DNA of 64,000 bases from Blepharisma stoltei (GCA_914767885.1 CAJZBQ010000023.1:124001-188000); one strand, 5' to 3'; counted from the first letter of the stretch, positions 21,097-33,679 are shown. Notes: generated by a model from the letters alone, not told the origin. Numbers and translations are program-made.

Positions 21097-21487
21097 TTAC
21101 TCCCCCCCCCCCTCCGTGAGCGAACAAAACCATTAGAAAAATCGCCATTTTTTGACCAAAAAACCCACCCTCCGTGAGTGAACAAAAATTTTTTTTAATA
21201 GAAAAAATTTTAATGGAAAAAAATTTTGATATATAAGTGATAATTAGTATAATGAAATCTAGAGCTAATTCTGTTTAATTTTAAACAAATTGCGTTTTAA
21301 AACATAAATTTTGCAAATTAAATTAATATTTGCTTCCCAATTTTTTGCAAATTAGGATTTTTTTAAATTTCGAAAAAAATATTTTTTATAAAATTTATAT
21401 ATAAATTTTTTTAAAAAAAAAAATTAACCCCCCTCCGTGAGCGAACAAAATTTTTTTGTTCGCTCACGGAGGGGGGGGGGGGAGTTA
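21097..21487 (+). mobile_element. MITE family 1, copy 5
   Basis: TTA...TTA duplication, 388 nt. Sequence and end variants (GAGCGAAC) are nearly the same as the copy at 18145. It lies between two minus-strand genes. Confidence 0.95.
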
Positions 21488-21521
21488 GCAAGTTTTAATA
21501 AAATTAATTTCTAAAATAAAT

Positions 21522-22647
21522 TTATTTAAAGGCTCTTAATCGGAACCACTCCTTCGGAATAAAAAGTGTTCCATTTCCTTTGAAATCCTTGATCGTGAAT
21601 TGCTTGAGACCTTTAAGCTTCAAAATAACTGGCTTCATCATTCAAGAATTATAAAAATAAATCAAAGGCCCTTCTACAATGGCAAATGATGAGTGGATGA
21701 CGCTGAGATTTTGCAAATGGACAAGAAGATAAACTTTTTCACCTCTTTCTGCAAAAACCCCAATTTGGTATTTTGCTATTTTCTCGCAGATAATGCTTTG
21801 GGATTTGAAAAGCATCGCAATAGAATAGCCGCCATTCTTTCATCTTCCTTCTAGAGGTTCCTTTATTTTTCCATTTATTTCTATAACTGCTGCAATAATT
21901 GCACAAATTTCGCATGTATATTCATTGGCACTTTGCAGCGGTCTTTGCAGTAGATGTAGCGTTTTATCATAATTTTCTCGCAGTCATTCTTCAGAATATA
22001 GGTTCAAAATTTCTTGATCAGAAGGTGCTGCTGTAGCCTTATCCATTTCAAAATGTATAGCATAAAAATGATTTATGTGCCAATGATAGAGCTTGATTGG
22101 TAGAATATTTTCATATTGAGGGTCCCTAGTATCACATAAAAATTTTCCATCCCAAAGCCGAAAGACATTTACTTTTTTTTAGATCTCGTTCATTCAGTTT
22201 GAATTCTTCGAGATCTTTGTCATCAAGAGGGTGGCAGGAATAGAGACGAGTTAAGTTTATATCTGGGTTGTTTCCTTGAATGTAAAAGTCATCCATCTCG
22301 CCGGTTATTATGCATGCTTCTATATCTTCTTCATCGATGGATTCTATTGGCCATGAAAAGGCAAGAGTTTCTTTCTCAACGCTCCCGTGTTCAGGCCCAC
22401 GATAGCAATTTAGGATTACGATTTGAAAGCCATCGAGAAACTCTTTGGTGTTTTCTGTAACCTTTCACCACTTTGTGCGTGCAGTACGAGCTATTTTCTC
22501 TTGGAAAAGTTTGTTTAATGGGATTTCTACTTGAAATGGTTCATGATTATTCTTTAGGTTGAAAATATCGACTGTTTGAATGAAGTTGGCTTTTTGTAAG
22601 GGTCTTCTTGTTTTACTATGAGTGTTAGACTTGAGATTTTTTACCAT
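21522..22647 (-). CDS. Hypothetical protein, one frameshift
   Basis: Start MVKNLKSNTHSKTRR at 22647, stop TAA at 21522, several TGA=Trp codons (TKWWKVTENT, EGRWKNGGYS). A one-base excess lies in an A8 run near 22172-22180, a likely assembly or sequencing slip or a real mutation. Otherwise about 375 codons are open. It contains CHPLDDKDLEEFKLNERD and a C-rich stretch ANEYTCEICAIIAAV. I do not recognise the family. Confidence 0.6.
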
Positions 22648-22659
22648 TTATAATATAAT

Positions 22660-23780
22660 AAATTCAAATCCCCCTTTAATTTAAACATATGCCATTATTG
22701 ATTTCCACTAAAATCAACTACTATAGGCGATAATAAGTCAGCCACATGGAGAGGTCGCCCTAAGCTACGGACTTTGGAAATTGTAGCTCCAATCTTGAGA
22801 AGAACATCTGCACTGTTTATTTAAAAATCTATCGAGCCGCAACGGCACACAAATTGCAACAAGTTTTTAAATTTGAATCACATGCCTAATTTTATTTTCG
22901 CTAAAATCTACTACTATAGGCTTTAAGAATTTAACCCGAACTTTGAAAATTTTAAGTCAAAATGGCTCCATTTTTATGAATTTCTGTATGGAATCATCAC
23001 CAACAACCCAGCCATTCTTGCTCATTCTAAAGCTTTCTCTTCTTCTTACTTTCTCTGAGTTGTTTCTGCAATCGCACGGTGGGCAATTTCGTATTTCCGA
23101 AGATTTGCTTGTTTCTGTTTATTTCTGAAACTCCAAGGAGCAGGTTAAAAGATCAATCGGCTTTAAGATATTTTTAGGTATGAAAAGAGTATCAACGTAT
23201 ATCAGAAGTTTTTTCTTTATTTATTTTTACTTTTGAAGTATAAAGTGCTATAATTTCAAAGAATTTCCTAAAGGCAGCTATTCATATTTTATAATCAATT
23301 TTATATTCGAAAACGCAACAACTCACACTTTCATTTTAATACATTTAGCATAAATAAAGAAATGCGCAAATGGCTCTATGATTCCTCGAAAGCTCAACTG
23401 AGCATCAATAAAAATTAGAAAATTAAGATTTTAATAGTGCGAAGGCTTAAGTAATACTAAGATCGATTGTAGTGAATACGAAGGCAAGTAATAAGCTTGC
23501 ACTAGACCTCTGAGTTGTTTTATGGTTGATAGCCAAGCCCTATCAATGACGTGATTCCCAATTCTGAATCGGCAGGACCGATTCAGAAGTCAGGCATTTC
23601 TGGCAGTGAGCCCTCAGGCGAAGTCTTCTAGATTAGGAGTTGATATTTTTTAATTTGGGATGACTGCTTAGTGTTTTACGACTTGCACAAATCCCTGATA
23701 AGAGAGCTGCCAATATTTTATTTGGAATCAAATAATAATAATAATCGACAAATTCTGATGAGAATAAAAATCATCTGATA
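22660..23780. repeat. Intergenic region with short dispersed repeats
   Basis: No gene seen. CTAAAATCWACTACTATAGGC occurs near 22707 and 22900. A 130-bp block at 23003-23140 recurs twice beyond the transposase. A small hairpin, TGAATCGGCAGGACCGATTCA, lies near 23566. Confidence 0.5.
23003..23140. repeat. Dispersed 130-bp repeat (copy 1 of 3)
   Basis: Contains AACCCAGCCATTCTTGCT, GCAATCGCACGG and TTTCTGAAACTCCAAG. Related copies lie at 25370-25490 and 25548-25672, so the block brackets the Tc1/mariner gene. Copies 2 and 3 are in the same orientation as copy 1, so these are not terminal inverted repeats. Confidence 0.65.
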
Positions 23781-23787
23781 AAAATAA

Positions 23788-25109
23788 ATGGAAGAAAACA
23801 AAGATGTAGACATGGAAGAAATTGAAGTTTGCATGTCGCGCCAAACTCCATTAATCTTCCCCTTTGAAGAAGAAAAGGTTAATTTTGAAATAAAAAATAT
23901 TACTATTTCTGAAGTTATCAACCCTTCTCCTCATACTTTTCAGCTGTGGTACCCTCAAGAAGAATCTCTTACCAATCTACAATTTTTTTCATACTCCAAA
24001 AAACTTAGCCGATTAATCGAACTAGAATTAGAAGTCGCAAAAGAAAAACAGGCAATGAGGAGCAGAAAAATATCTCCCAAGGACCAGAATATATAAAAAA
24101 GATTAAAAAAGGTCGTAGAGCATCAAAAATAAGTTTTTCTGATAAAATAAAAGTTTTAGAATACACAAACAATCATCGTGAGTGCAGTTGACGATTTATT
24201 GGATCAGTCTTTGGGATAAGTCACTGTCAAGTTCGGAAGATATGACTTAATCAATGAGATTATTCATTATTGAGTGATAAAAGAAATAATTACAGATCAA
24301 CAATGACCAATGATGTAAAAACTAAAATTGATAAGATATGCAAAGATCTTGATCCAACATTAACAATTTCTGAAAGAACAAAAATATTAAATTCTGATGG
24401 CTGCGATGCAAAGCCACACCAAGTTTATTACTATATGAAAAAAAAATATAGCCATAAAAGGAGCCGATTTCATCCCTATCAGAGAAAATATGTCGGTAAT
24501 GTTCTTAAACGTCAATGCTTTGCAGCAAAATTAATTGATACTTTGGAAGAGGGTAAACAAATAGTCAACATCGATGAATTTGGTTTAGATTTTAGCAAAA
24601 GAAATTATGGATGAAGTGAAAAAGGATCAAAATGCTTAGGGTTTAAGACTTCAATGAAAAGATTTTATAGCATTATTATTGCAGTATCTAATTGAAATGG
24701 AATAATTGCATGAAGAGCTATTGGAGAAAATAATAACGCAAAAAAGTTTAACAATTTTATTGCAGATCTGACAAAATACATTTATAGTCAGGATAGAGAT
24801 TTTAGGGAATATACAGTGTTTTTTTTGGATAATTCGAAAATACACACATCAGCCATTAATAAAGAGCTATATGAAAAATTAGGCCTGTTTGTATTGTTTG
24901 GGACTCCTTACACTCCGCAGTTTGCTTTCGTTGAAAGAATTATTAGTTATATTAAAGCGAAAGTCAAAATCTGTGAAGATACACTTTTAGAAAGTTTGAA
25001 ATATAGTGTTAATAAGACACAAGAAATACTTGATATGGAAAAAATAATGAGAAATATTTTAAACAGTTACGGGTCGAAAGCCTTAAAACTCGAAGATTTA
25101 GGAGATTAG
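23788..25109 (+). mobile_element. Tc1/mariner transposase, DD34E, one frameshift
   Basis: DDE transposase of the IS630/Tc1/mariner group. From 24081 to the TAG at 25107 one frame is open, reading TGA as Trp. Its HTH part (KISFSDKIKVLEY, CQVRKIW) is followed by D1 in VNIDEFG, D2 in FFLDNSKIH and E in FAFVERI, with 34 residues between D2 and E. The upstream frame MEENKDVDMEEIEV (23788-24096) joins only with a two-base or minus-one shift near 24060-24096, and neither a 15- nor a 16-nt intron fits. No terminal repeats were identified. Confidence 0.8.
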
Positions 25110-25369
25110 ATAATTAATAATTACTATAAGATTGCTGTCGAATGCCCATAAAATTGAAAATAAAATTTTGGATTATTAATGCTAATTTATGAATGTTTGA
25201 AAGCTAATATCAAATTTAAATATTTGCTTCTATCAGAATTTCTTCATAGATTTTTTGTCAAAATTAAAGTTTCTTTTTCTTACATAATATTATAGTCATT
25301 ATTAGCGCTTGATATAGAGGAATTTTATGAAAATTGAATATAAAATTCTTTATGAGCTTTACCAGCAAC

Positions 25370-25672
25370 CCAGCCATTCTTGCTGATACTAAAGCTTTCT
25401 CTTCTTCTTACTTGCTCTGAGCTGTTGCTGCAATCGCACGGGTAGGCAATTTCGTAATTCCTACGATTTGTTGGTTTCTATTATTTCTGAAGCTCCATAT
25501 TTTTTAAATGATATTAACTGGGAAACATGAGTAGGGATCACCTCTAGCAACCCAGCCATTCCTACTGGTAGTAAATTCATCACTTCTTCTCACTTGCTCT
25601 GAGCTATCGCTGAAGCCGCACGGCGGGAAATTTCATATTTGAAGCGATTTTTTAATTTCAAAAACTCCAAGC
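25370..25672. repeat. Dispersed 130-bp repeat, copies 2 and 3
   Basis: Two tandemly placed diverged copies (about 25370-25490 and 25548-25672) of the block at 23003. Each has CAACCCAGCCATTC, CTTGCTCTGAGCT and CGCACGG. Confidence 0.6.
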
Positions 25673-25984
25673 AGTTAGCTAAGAAGCAAAAAATAGGCTT
25701 TAAGATGTTCGTAGGCTTTAAGAAAATTGTATCCAGAGGTCGCCTATTGCCGTGCAGAAAATCTCGAGAGAAAACCCAACCCCATAAATAAAAATTCCAT
25801 GAGGGAGAGAAAATTAACAGAGCTAATTTCTCTCCTTTTATAGTTCAATTGATAATAGTATTTATTATTTATGTATTTATTATTATCACTAATTTATAAG
25901 ATCTTTTAAAATAAGATTTTTAGTTATTAATTAATCCCAGTTTAATTGGATATCTTAAATTTTAAATTAATTAAATAGTAAAGC

Positions 25985-26145
25985 CACTTTAAAATTAGCG
26001 TGTTTACTTGTCACTATTTTTGGGCATGTATCTTTTTATATAGAGATTGAGCTCAACTCTTTGAGAGAGTCTGTTTTGCTCATTCAAGGTCTAGCACATC
26101 TTGTTCGATAAAGAAATCTATATAGGGTATGAGCTATATAATGAA
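25985..26145. mobile_element. Degenerate end of a T1/T2-type element
   Basis: Matches the right terminal repeat of T1 and T2 with many changes: TTACTTGTCACTATTTTTGG, TCGATAAAGAAATCTATA and GGTATGAGCTATATAA. No left end was found nearby. The AT-rich stretch that follows to about 26260 resembles a decayed MITE family 1 core. Confidence 0.6.
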
Positions 26146-26299
26146 ATCTCTAGTTAATTCTGCTTGCATTTTAAAAAATACATTTTTTGCTAATGTTAAA
26201 AATTGTCATCTTTTAAATGATTTTTATAAAATAAAATTAATCCTTCGCCATAACAAAAATTTTTTTCTCTTGCTTTGAGTAAGCGCATTTAAAAATAAT

Positions 26300-28988
26300 A
26301 CGTCGAGCATTGGAGGAGCAGTTTTGGGCAGATAGCATAAATCTTGAGATTTCTCGTTCAAACTTCACTAAAAATCCTGCTGTTTCTTTAGAACTTAATG
26401 CTGCTGAGAGAGGAGTTATAGATGGAACAGGTGGTGCAGTCAATTTTAATTGCAAATATTTTGGCACCTGCTCTTTTAATGTCTCTTTCTGCTCTTTTTA
26501 TTGAAATAGAGCTACATATAATGGAGGTGCGGTCAATTGAAAATATGCAAAATATATATTCAATGAAAATAAATTTGTAAGCAATTTTGCGGAATACGGG
26601 GATGATATGAGCTCTTTTCCTGCTGCTATGGAATATGTAAATCAAAATAGCACCGTTGGAGATCATTCTGGAGCCAGAATGCTTACTACAAGTTTGACTT
26701 TAAACAATGTTGCCTCAGGCCAAGAAAACAAATTTCCGATAGCTTTTGCCTTAGTAGATCACTTAAACCAAATTATCAAGACTGATAATATAAGCCAAGC
26801 TCAGCTGCAAGTTGTAAGCCCTTCTTCAGCTCTTATTTCTGGCTTAACAATAGTTTATGCTGTACAGGGAGTATTCAATTTCTCTGGCTACACAATCACC
26901 GCAAAGCCGGGGTCTTCAGCTCAAATAAGAGTTTACACTTCAGCAATCCAGGAAACAAGTGACAGCATTGAAGACCGCTCGAGCTTCTACATTGATGTCA
27001 AGCTTAGGCTCTGCGAGCTTGGAGAAGCCACTGTCAATGGGACTTGCTATGGTTGCAAGAAGCCTTACTACAGCTTGAATCCGAAAAACACTGCATGCTT
27101 GCCATGCCCTTCATCAGCCATTTGTTACGACAATTATACAATAGTTCCAAAGAAAGGATATTGAAGAAATAGCATGATGACAAGCATATTCTGAAAGTGC
27201 CCGTACTCAAAAGCTTGCCTGGGCTCTCCAGATATTCACAATTTATCTTATACAGGAGTTTGCAAGGAGGGCTATAAAGGGAATATGTGCCAGTCTTGTA
27301 AACATAATTACTCAAGACTATATAAGAATGAATGCATAAAATGCCCTGGGATTGTTAGCAATGTCTTTAGACTACTTGGTTTTCTTGTTTTTATTATTGC
27401 CATTCTAGTTATAATGATAAAAACTGCAAGAAATTCTGTGTACAGATCAGAAGCTTTTACTTCAGTCTATATTAGGATATTCTGAAATTTCTTGCAGGTG
27501 CTGGTAATAATAACGACTTTCAATTTAAACTGGCCCAATGAAGTAATTGAGCTTTTTCATATAAATGATATTCTTGATTATACTGGGCAGCTATTATACT
27601 CTTTAGAATGTTTTTTGCAGCTCTCGGTATCTCGAGATGATGTGTACTTTAAAAGGATTGTCATCTCCTCTGCAATGCCCTTTTGTCTCGGAATTTTCTG
27701 CTTTGCTGGCTGATTTCTTTGAAAGATCAAGACTAAGAGATTTCGTTATATAATGGACGATTTTATATCGACTGCTGTAGTCATGCTATTCTTAATCCAT
27801 CCGAGCTTGATGTATGACCTGTTTAGTATTTATAGCTGTAAAGAAATCAATCAAGGAGAATTTTGGCTTAACGCGGAACTCGATATAAGATGCTGAACTC
27901 CAGAGCATTCTTTCTATGCTTTTATCATAGCAATGCCAGCAATAATAATATGAGGAATTGCAGTGCCTGCCTTATGCCTTACTAATTTAGCTAGAAGCGA
28001 AGATAGGCTTGACGAAGTGTGAATAAAGTTGCGCTATGGATTTCTTTTCAATGGATATAAATCAAAGTATTATTACTGAGAGTTTGTAATTGCGTATTCA
28101 AAAATGATTTTAATAGCTTTTTCCGTTTTTTTATCAAATGTGTCAATAGCTGTCCAAGCTATTGCTGTTGTCATCCTATTATACGTATTTCTACATACCC
28201 AGCGCAGAAACAAACCATTTATTTTGCAAATTTTTAATAGAATGGAATTTGTATCAAAATGTATCTCACTACTTACTGCATTTTCAGGTCTTTTCTTTTT
28301 AACAGGAGCTTTAAATTACCCTGGGAAATTTTTCCTTCTTGTAGTTGTGCTGCTATCAAATATAGTATTTGCTCTCTGATGCCTTTATAAGTCTACTCTT
28401 GAAGCTTTTAAAATTATAAAAATTCTAATTCTGGCTCTCAAACGAGGCAGAGTAGAGATAGGAATTGATGAAAATTATGAGTCAAATGTAGACTCCTGCA
28501 ATGTAGAAAATTCAAAATATCAAGATCAAAGCTATAATCTCGTGCCAAATCAAACCAGAATAGGTACTAATACTGAAAACTTACTCCCCACCCTCCATAA
28601 GCGAACAAAAATATTTTGTTCACTGAGGGGATTAATCTTTTTTTATTACAAAAATTTATATATAAATTTTATAGAAAAATTTGTTTTCTTCAAAAATTTA
28701 ACAAAAATCCTAATTTGCAAAAATTGGAAAGCAAATATTAATTTAATTTATAAAATTAAACAGAATTAGCTCGAGATTTCATTATATTAATTATCACTTA
28801 TATATCAATTTTTTTTATTAAAAAAAATTTTTGTTCACTCACGGAGGGTGGGTTTTTGGACAAAAAATAGGGATTTTTCTAATGGTTATGCTCACTCACG
28901 GAGGGGGGAGTTAGAGAAATCTTTAAATGATCAGGATAGTTTATGTTGCGAAAAAGATCCATTTCCTTCAGAAGCAGGTAGTATGTAA
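26300..28988 (+). CDS. 5'-truncated LNR/beta-helix membrane protein copy
   Basis: One frame (TGA=Trp, more than ten sites) is open from about 26300 to the TAA at 28986 once the MITE at 28581 is removed: about 786 codons. It equals the last third of the giant gene at 38344-47072: end of the beta-helix repeats (NAAERGVIDGTGGAVNFN), a Cys-rich block (CYGCKKPYYSL, CQSCKHNYS), about seven TM helices and a cytosolic tail. The signal peptide, LNR and most beta-helix repeats are missing. Similarity starts abruptly at about 26305, next to transposon remnants, so this is a duplicated fragment that has kept its frame. Confidence 0.75.
28581..28913 (-). mobile_element. MITE family 1, copy 6
   Basis: TTA...TTA duplication, 330 nt. 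The paralogous sites at about 37340 and 38410 are empty and carry a single TTA at the same codon (ACTGAAAAC-TTA-GAGAAATC), which proves the insertion and the target duplication. Confidence 0.96.
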
Positions 28989-30223
28989 TTTGATTTTGAA
29001 TTTAATCATATATAATTTACGTAGAGTAATTAAAATTTGTGTCTTTGTGCTAAATGATTTTTCATTTATATGCTCTTTTAAGTTTCAGTCACCATATCTT
29101 ACACTTCTATTAAGATACATCTGCCTTCTTCCTGCATCCCATGCATTTACCTCTAAGTTCCCTTTTTATAAGGAGCCCCTAAACTTTACTTGATAACTTT
29201 TCGGCTTCAATGGCTCATGTCGGTATCGCTCTTTCTTGTCTGACTTAGCTGTGCTCTAGCTAAAAGTTTGTCCTCTATGATGGGTAAGATGAGAACCATC
29301 TAACCCCTTAGGTCCAGTAGTTAACTGCACACCTCTGGCTCTTTGATTCTCCAGTTTAGCCAAAACAGGATTCATCTTAGAATCTAAATTTTTTATAAAT
29401 CAAATATTTGCTGCAGGAATATTTAGCACAAATAATCTTAACAGAATACCAATATTTAATTATGCCATATTATTTTCATTTTTCATATTTTAGAAATCAG
29501 AGGTAGCTAGAATCGAAACTCCAAATCAAGAAATTAAGTACTAAAATAATTCTACTATATGCTTTTTAAGATTTTTATAATTAAGCGTACGAACACTATG
29601 CCGATTATAAAAATCATGGATCAGTCAACAACTGTTTTAGTAAGTAATCCTACAATTGGATCCTGCTCTAAATTTTGAGTTTAAGAAATTTTTGCAAAAT
29701 AAATGTTTAGTTCATCTGAGCCTGATTCCAAAAGCTCTTAAATGCCGTTCCTTGATTTAACTAAACATTGGCTAAAGGATTCTAGGACTTTTGCCTTCAG
29801 CTTGATATTTTTGACTACTCTTTTGTAAAATCTAAGAAGTGCTTCTTTCGTCCCTTTAACACTCTATGGCATGCCTTACTATGAAGCTTTTATTGCTTCC
29901 AGAAGTGCAGTTCACAGGATAAATTAAAGGAGAGGTGTATGAGCATGCATATATAATTATTATAATGACGGCTTATTATAACCTATTTTATTCTAAATCT
30001 GCATTTTTTGGAGTAGTTCAGCACGGTCTCGGTCTAATATGTCTTTAATAAAATTGATATCTTTTTCAGGTAATATTGAAGATCAACTTTCTGCTCTCCA
30101 TTAAATTAAAGGCAAGAAGGAATTACTATGAATAGCTACCAATGTACTCAAGTATCTGGAAGAAATTCACGTGACTTTTTGATTCTTCATTAAAGGCCGA
30201 AAGAAGAAGATCTATTTTGATAA
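28989..30223. other. No gene recognised
   Basis: AT-rich with scattered short frames. About 29100-29370 is richer in G+C and may be an old retroposon. The last 100 nt before 30224 may hold the N-terminal part of the piggyBac gene in a broken frame. Confidence 0.4.
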
Positions 30224-30709
30224 ATGAGTATATTGAATGAAAAGCTCTCACAGCTGATCATTGAAGAAGCAAAAGAAGATGAGAAAGAACCAAAAGCTCC
30301 TGAAATAATAAGTTCAAAGAAAATCAAAGAAATAGATATGATTGAATTAGAAGCATACATTGGGGTGATAATTACGATGGGAATTAATAGGAAACCAAAT
30401 TATCATATGCATTGGAATACTCATGGGTTATGAGAGAGTAGTCTTATATCAAAGGCCTTAGGACTCAAAAGATTTATAAATATTGGAAGCAATTTTCATC
30501 TTTCTGATCCTTTCTACTCATCAAACTCACAAGATAAACTAGAAAAATTGAATCCACTAATGAGTCAAATCGAAGCAAAATCTCAACAATATTATCATCT
30601 AGGGCAAAGCATAGCAATTGACGAATCTATGATTGCTTTCAAAGGAAGAAATTCCATGAAGCAGTATCTTCCAATGAAACCAACTAAATGAGGATTCAAA
30701 AATTTTGTC

Positions 30710-31107
30710 TTACCCCCCCCCCCCCCTCCGTGAGCGAACAAAAAAATTTTGTTCGCTCACGGAGGGGGTTAATTTTTTTTTTTAAAAAAAAAAATTTATA
30801 TATAAATTTTATAAAAAATATTTTTTTCGAAATTTAAAAAAATCCTAATTTGCAAAAATTGGGAAGCAAATATTAATTTAATTTGCAAAATTTATGTTTT
30901 AAAACGCAATTTGTTTAAAATTAAACAGAATTAGCTCTAGATTTCATTATACTAATTATCACTTATATATCAAAATTTTTTTCCATTAAAATTTTTTCTA
31001 TTAAAAAAATTTTTGTTCACTCACGGAGGGGTGGGTTTTTGGTCAAAAAAATGGCGATTTTTCTAATGGTTTTGTGTTCGCTCACGGAGGGGGGGGGGGG
31101 GGAGTTA
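30710..31107 (-). mobile_element. MITE family 1, copy 7
   Basis: TTA...TTA duplication, 395 nt. The left C-tract of 14 directly follows TTA without the usual CTC. Removal joins GFKNFVL to ADSSNGY, the expected piggyBac sequence. Confidence 0.95.
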
Positions 31108-31518
31108 GCAGATTCAAGCAACGGTTATGTTTATAGATTCATTATTTACCCAGGAAAAACGAATCTTCTGAATTCTCTCCTGATAACGTTTGCTTGAGGC
31201 TTTTGCAAGGACTAGAAAATCAAAATTTTCATCTTTATATTGATATTTAATATAATTCAATACCATTGCTATTGAAATTGAAAGAATTTGGAATTGAATG
31301 CACTGGCACAATAAAACAAAATCGAAAATATCTTCCGAAGGACTTCAAAAAGATTATTGCAGGAATAAATCAAAGTGAGTATCTGTTTATAAGAGCAGAT
31401 CAGATACTTTTATCTTGTTGGCATGACAAAAAGATGGTTGTTTGTGCAACTAATGCAGGAACATCAGCTGCAATCACAAAGAAAAGAGGCAAAAGTGAAA
31501 TCATTACAATTCCAGAAA

Positions 31519-32001
31519 TTATTGAACGCTATAATAAACATTTCCCGCACATAATGGTGCTTTTGCGCCAAAAGTTTGGAAGTGCTTATCCTGTCAATTC
31601 TGAAAAAAGTTGCAGTATGAGTGGAGATTTTGCGTCAGCAGTAGTCTCTTCGGTGCTGAATCCATGGAATGCAGGAGTTAAAGCGAAGATGGAAGCATGG
31701 TGCAATGGGTGATGGCATGGAGACAGCACATGATGATCCAAAATGTTAAAAATTGAAGCAAACTGAAGAAAATAAAGTTTTAGTGAACCTTAAAGATACC
31801 AAAATTGTCAATTGAGTTGGTGCTAGAGTTGTAGTTGGATCTAATGCTGCAGTTATGCTAGTGTTTTTTCCTGGAATCGTTGATGTTGTTGTCGGTACAT
31901 ATGATGCTGCAAAAGACTTATTGATTTTAATTATGAGAAATAAGAAGTAAAGGCACCTCGGGTGCGATAAAGCATAATTTATTTATTTATTGAACGCTAT
32001 A
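31519..32001 (+). mobile_element. Retroposon-like insertion in piggyBac gene
   Basis: Perfect 15-bp direct repeats TTATTGAACGCTATA (31519-31533 and 31987-32001). Removing 468 nt (156 codons) joins IIERY to RKFMRGIDMFDQ. The inserted part carries reading-frame-like sequence ending in DLLILIMRNKK and a TAA, then a GGCACC/GGGTGC hairpin and an ATTTATTTATTT tail, as expected for a 5'-truncated retroelement or retrocopy. The source is not recognised. Confidence 0.75.
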
Positions 32002-32427
32002 GGAAATTTATGAGAGGTATTGATATGTTCGACCAAAATATGACTTATTATTTATACCCTCATAGAACAATCAAATGATGGAAAAACTGTATTTTTTATT
32101 TTCTTGAGATAGCACTGAATAATTCATATATTCTATATAAAAGCCACATGATTTCATTGAATCAAAAATTTTTATCATATGATAAATACCGCATTCAAAT
32201 TGCAGTTTCTTTGTGCGAAAAAAGCAAAGCTAGAAGAGAAAATAAAACTGTAATAAATCAAGCAATTTCAGGAATGCATTGGATAATAAAAATTGAAAAT
32301 ACAAAAGAATGCATCTTCTACTATTATCAAAAAGGAAAGAAATCAAGGACTCCTTATATTTGTTCAGAATGTAAGATGCACCTTCATCCAAATTGCTTTT
32401 ATAGTTATCATAATAATATAAAGTAAC

Positions 32428-32530
32428 GATGACCCCCCCCTCAATCTTTATGTCTACTGCAACAAAAAATTTTTCGAAAAAATCTTCATGCCTACTGCAA
32501 CACAATATTTTTTTAAAAAAAAAATTAATG
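32428..32530 (+). mobile_element. End of a third MITE family (partial)
   Basis: A C8 tract followed by TCAATCTTTATGTCTACTGC, then about 16 nt of A/T, then the motif again (AATCTTCATGCCTACTGCAA). This is the same layout as the two-copy end of MITE families 1 and 2 with unrelated sequence. No right end was found. Confidence 0.45.
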
Positions 32531-32639
32531 CATTTTTCTCTAGGTGAGCTTTCAAAAAAATCATAAAGCAGCACTACTGTATGTGTGTCAATGACCTTCT
32601 CATCGAGATTTGGACGGCTATTGTCATCGCTCGCCATTT

Positions 32640-33679
32640 TATTAAAACTTATCTAGCTAAAAAGTACGGAAAGATTTAAGATGCGCATCGAAAATTGTTG
32701 CAAGAGGATTAGGATTAAGATTATTACAGACAGGTGCTAGCCACTAAAATCTGCGTTTTGAAACGCATATTTGGTTTTCACTACCAAGTTCAAAATGACA
32801 TATGCATATGCATGATAAGAAATTATTGCAATACATAATAGTTTAATATTCATCATATAACAAGTTCTCCTTATAATCCTCGTGCACAAGTGACAGTAGA
32901 AAACATAAAAAATGCAGTAATATTATATTTAATTCTAAATTTAGCATTATCAGATCAGTCTACTTAATTTTAATATAATTTATTCTAGAAATTGTAGTTC
33001 TTTACTGTATTTGCATAGAAACTTATATAGAAGTTTTTCAGCTGATATATTTATCCAAAGTGCATGCAACTCTCTCAAAGTTTTACGTAGCTTAATTTAT
33101 AATAGCAATCTCCGACTAACTCAATATTTGATATGTTTCAGTTCAGTAAAGTTTGATATAAAAATTCAGGTGTGTGAGATATTAATAATGCTTTGCTTTC
33201 TATATTGAGGCATTATAATAACGAGAGAAAGCATACTATAAGAGGCTTCGATTCATTTTTCATAATTATTTTGTTTGGAAATTATTTTAAGTATATTTGA
33301 AATTGCACTATAACTTGCTTTATACCAAGCTCTGTATTTTTTTCTAGATCTGGTAAGCTATATAAGAATGTTTTGATAAACGTATACTATGATATCTATG
33401 CAGAAGTTTTATCATATAGGTGGTAGGCTAGCAATACATAGCAAACTTGCAAAAAAAGGAAAATGACTTAAATTGACTAAGCCTCGTTTTCAGATTCGTC
33501 AAAGGAGATGGCTATATGCAGCAACAATAACTGCTGTTAAACGTGGCTATTTAGAAATTTTATAAATATTTCTGTTAATTATTGCCTTCTCAATTAGTTA
33601 AAGCTCTTTAAATTATGAAGTTATAGCTATTATAAATAAAATAATATTTTAGAATGGCACCAAATTAAGATCAAAAGAC
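32640..33679. other. No gene recognised
   Basis: AT-rich. GGATTAGGATTAAGATTATT at about 32706 resembles the retroposon tail at 12203 and may mark another insertion end. Nothing else can be supported. Confidence 0.35.

Larger units (their letters stand above)
30224..32425 (+). pseudogene. PiggyBac transposase, inactive germline copy
   Basis: DDE transposase of the piggyBac family, the family that includes ciliate domesticated excisases. Visible motifs are LGQSIAIDESMIAFKGR (first Asp), K-W-G-F-K with TGA=Trp, L-A-D-S-S-N-G-Y, H-L-Y-I-D (second Asp), G-I-D-M-F-D-Q (third Asp) and a C-terminal Cys/His cluster (C-S-E-C-K-M-H-L-H-P-N-C). Lesions are a frameshift near 31165, a TAA two codons after the second Asp, a MITE at 30710 and a retroposon-like insertion at 31519. 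The frame is restored across both insertions but not across the two point lesions. The N-terminus is short. Confidence 0.88.
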
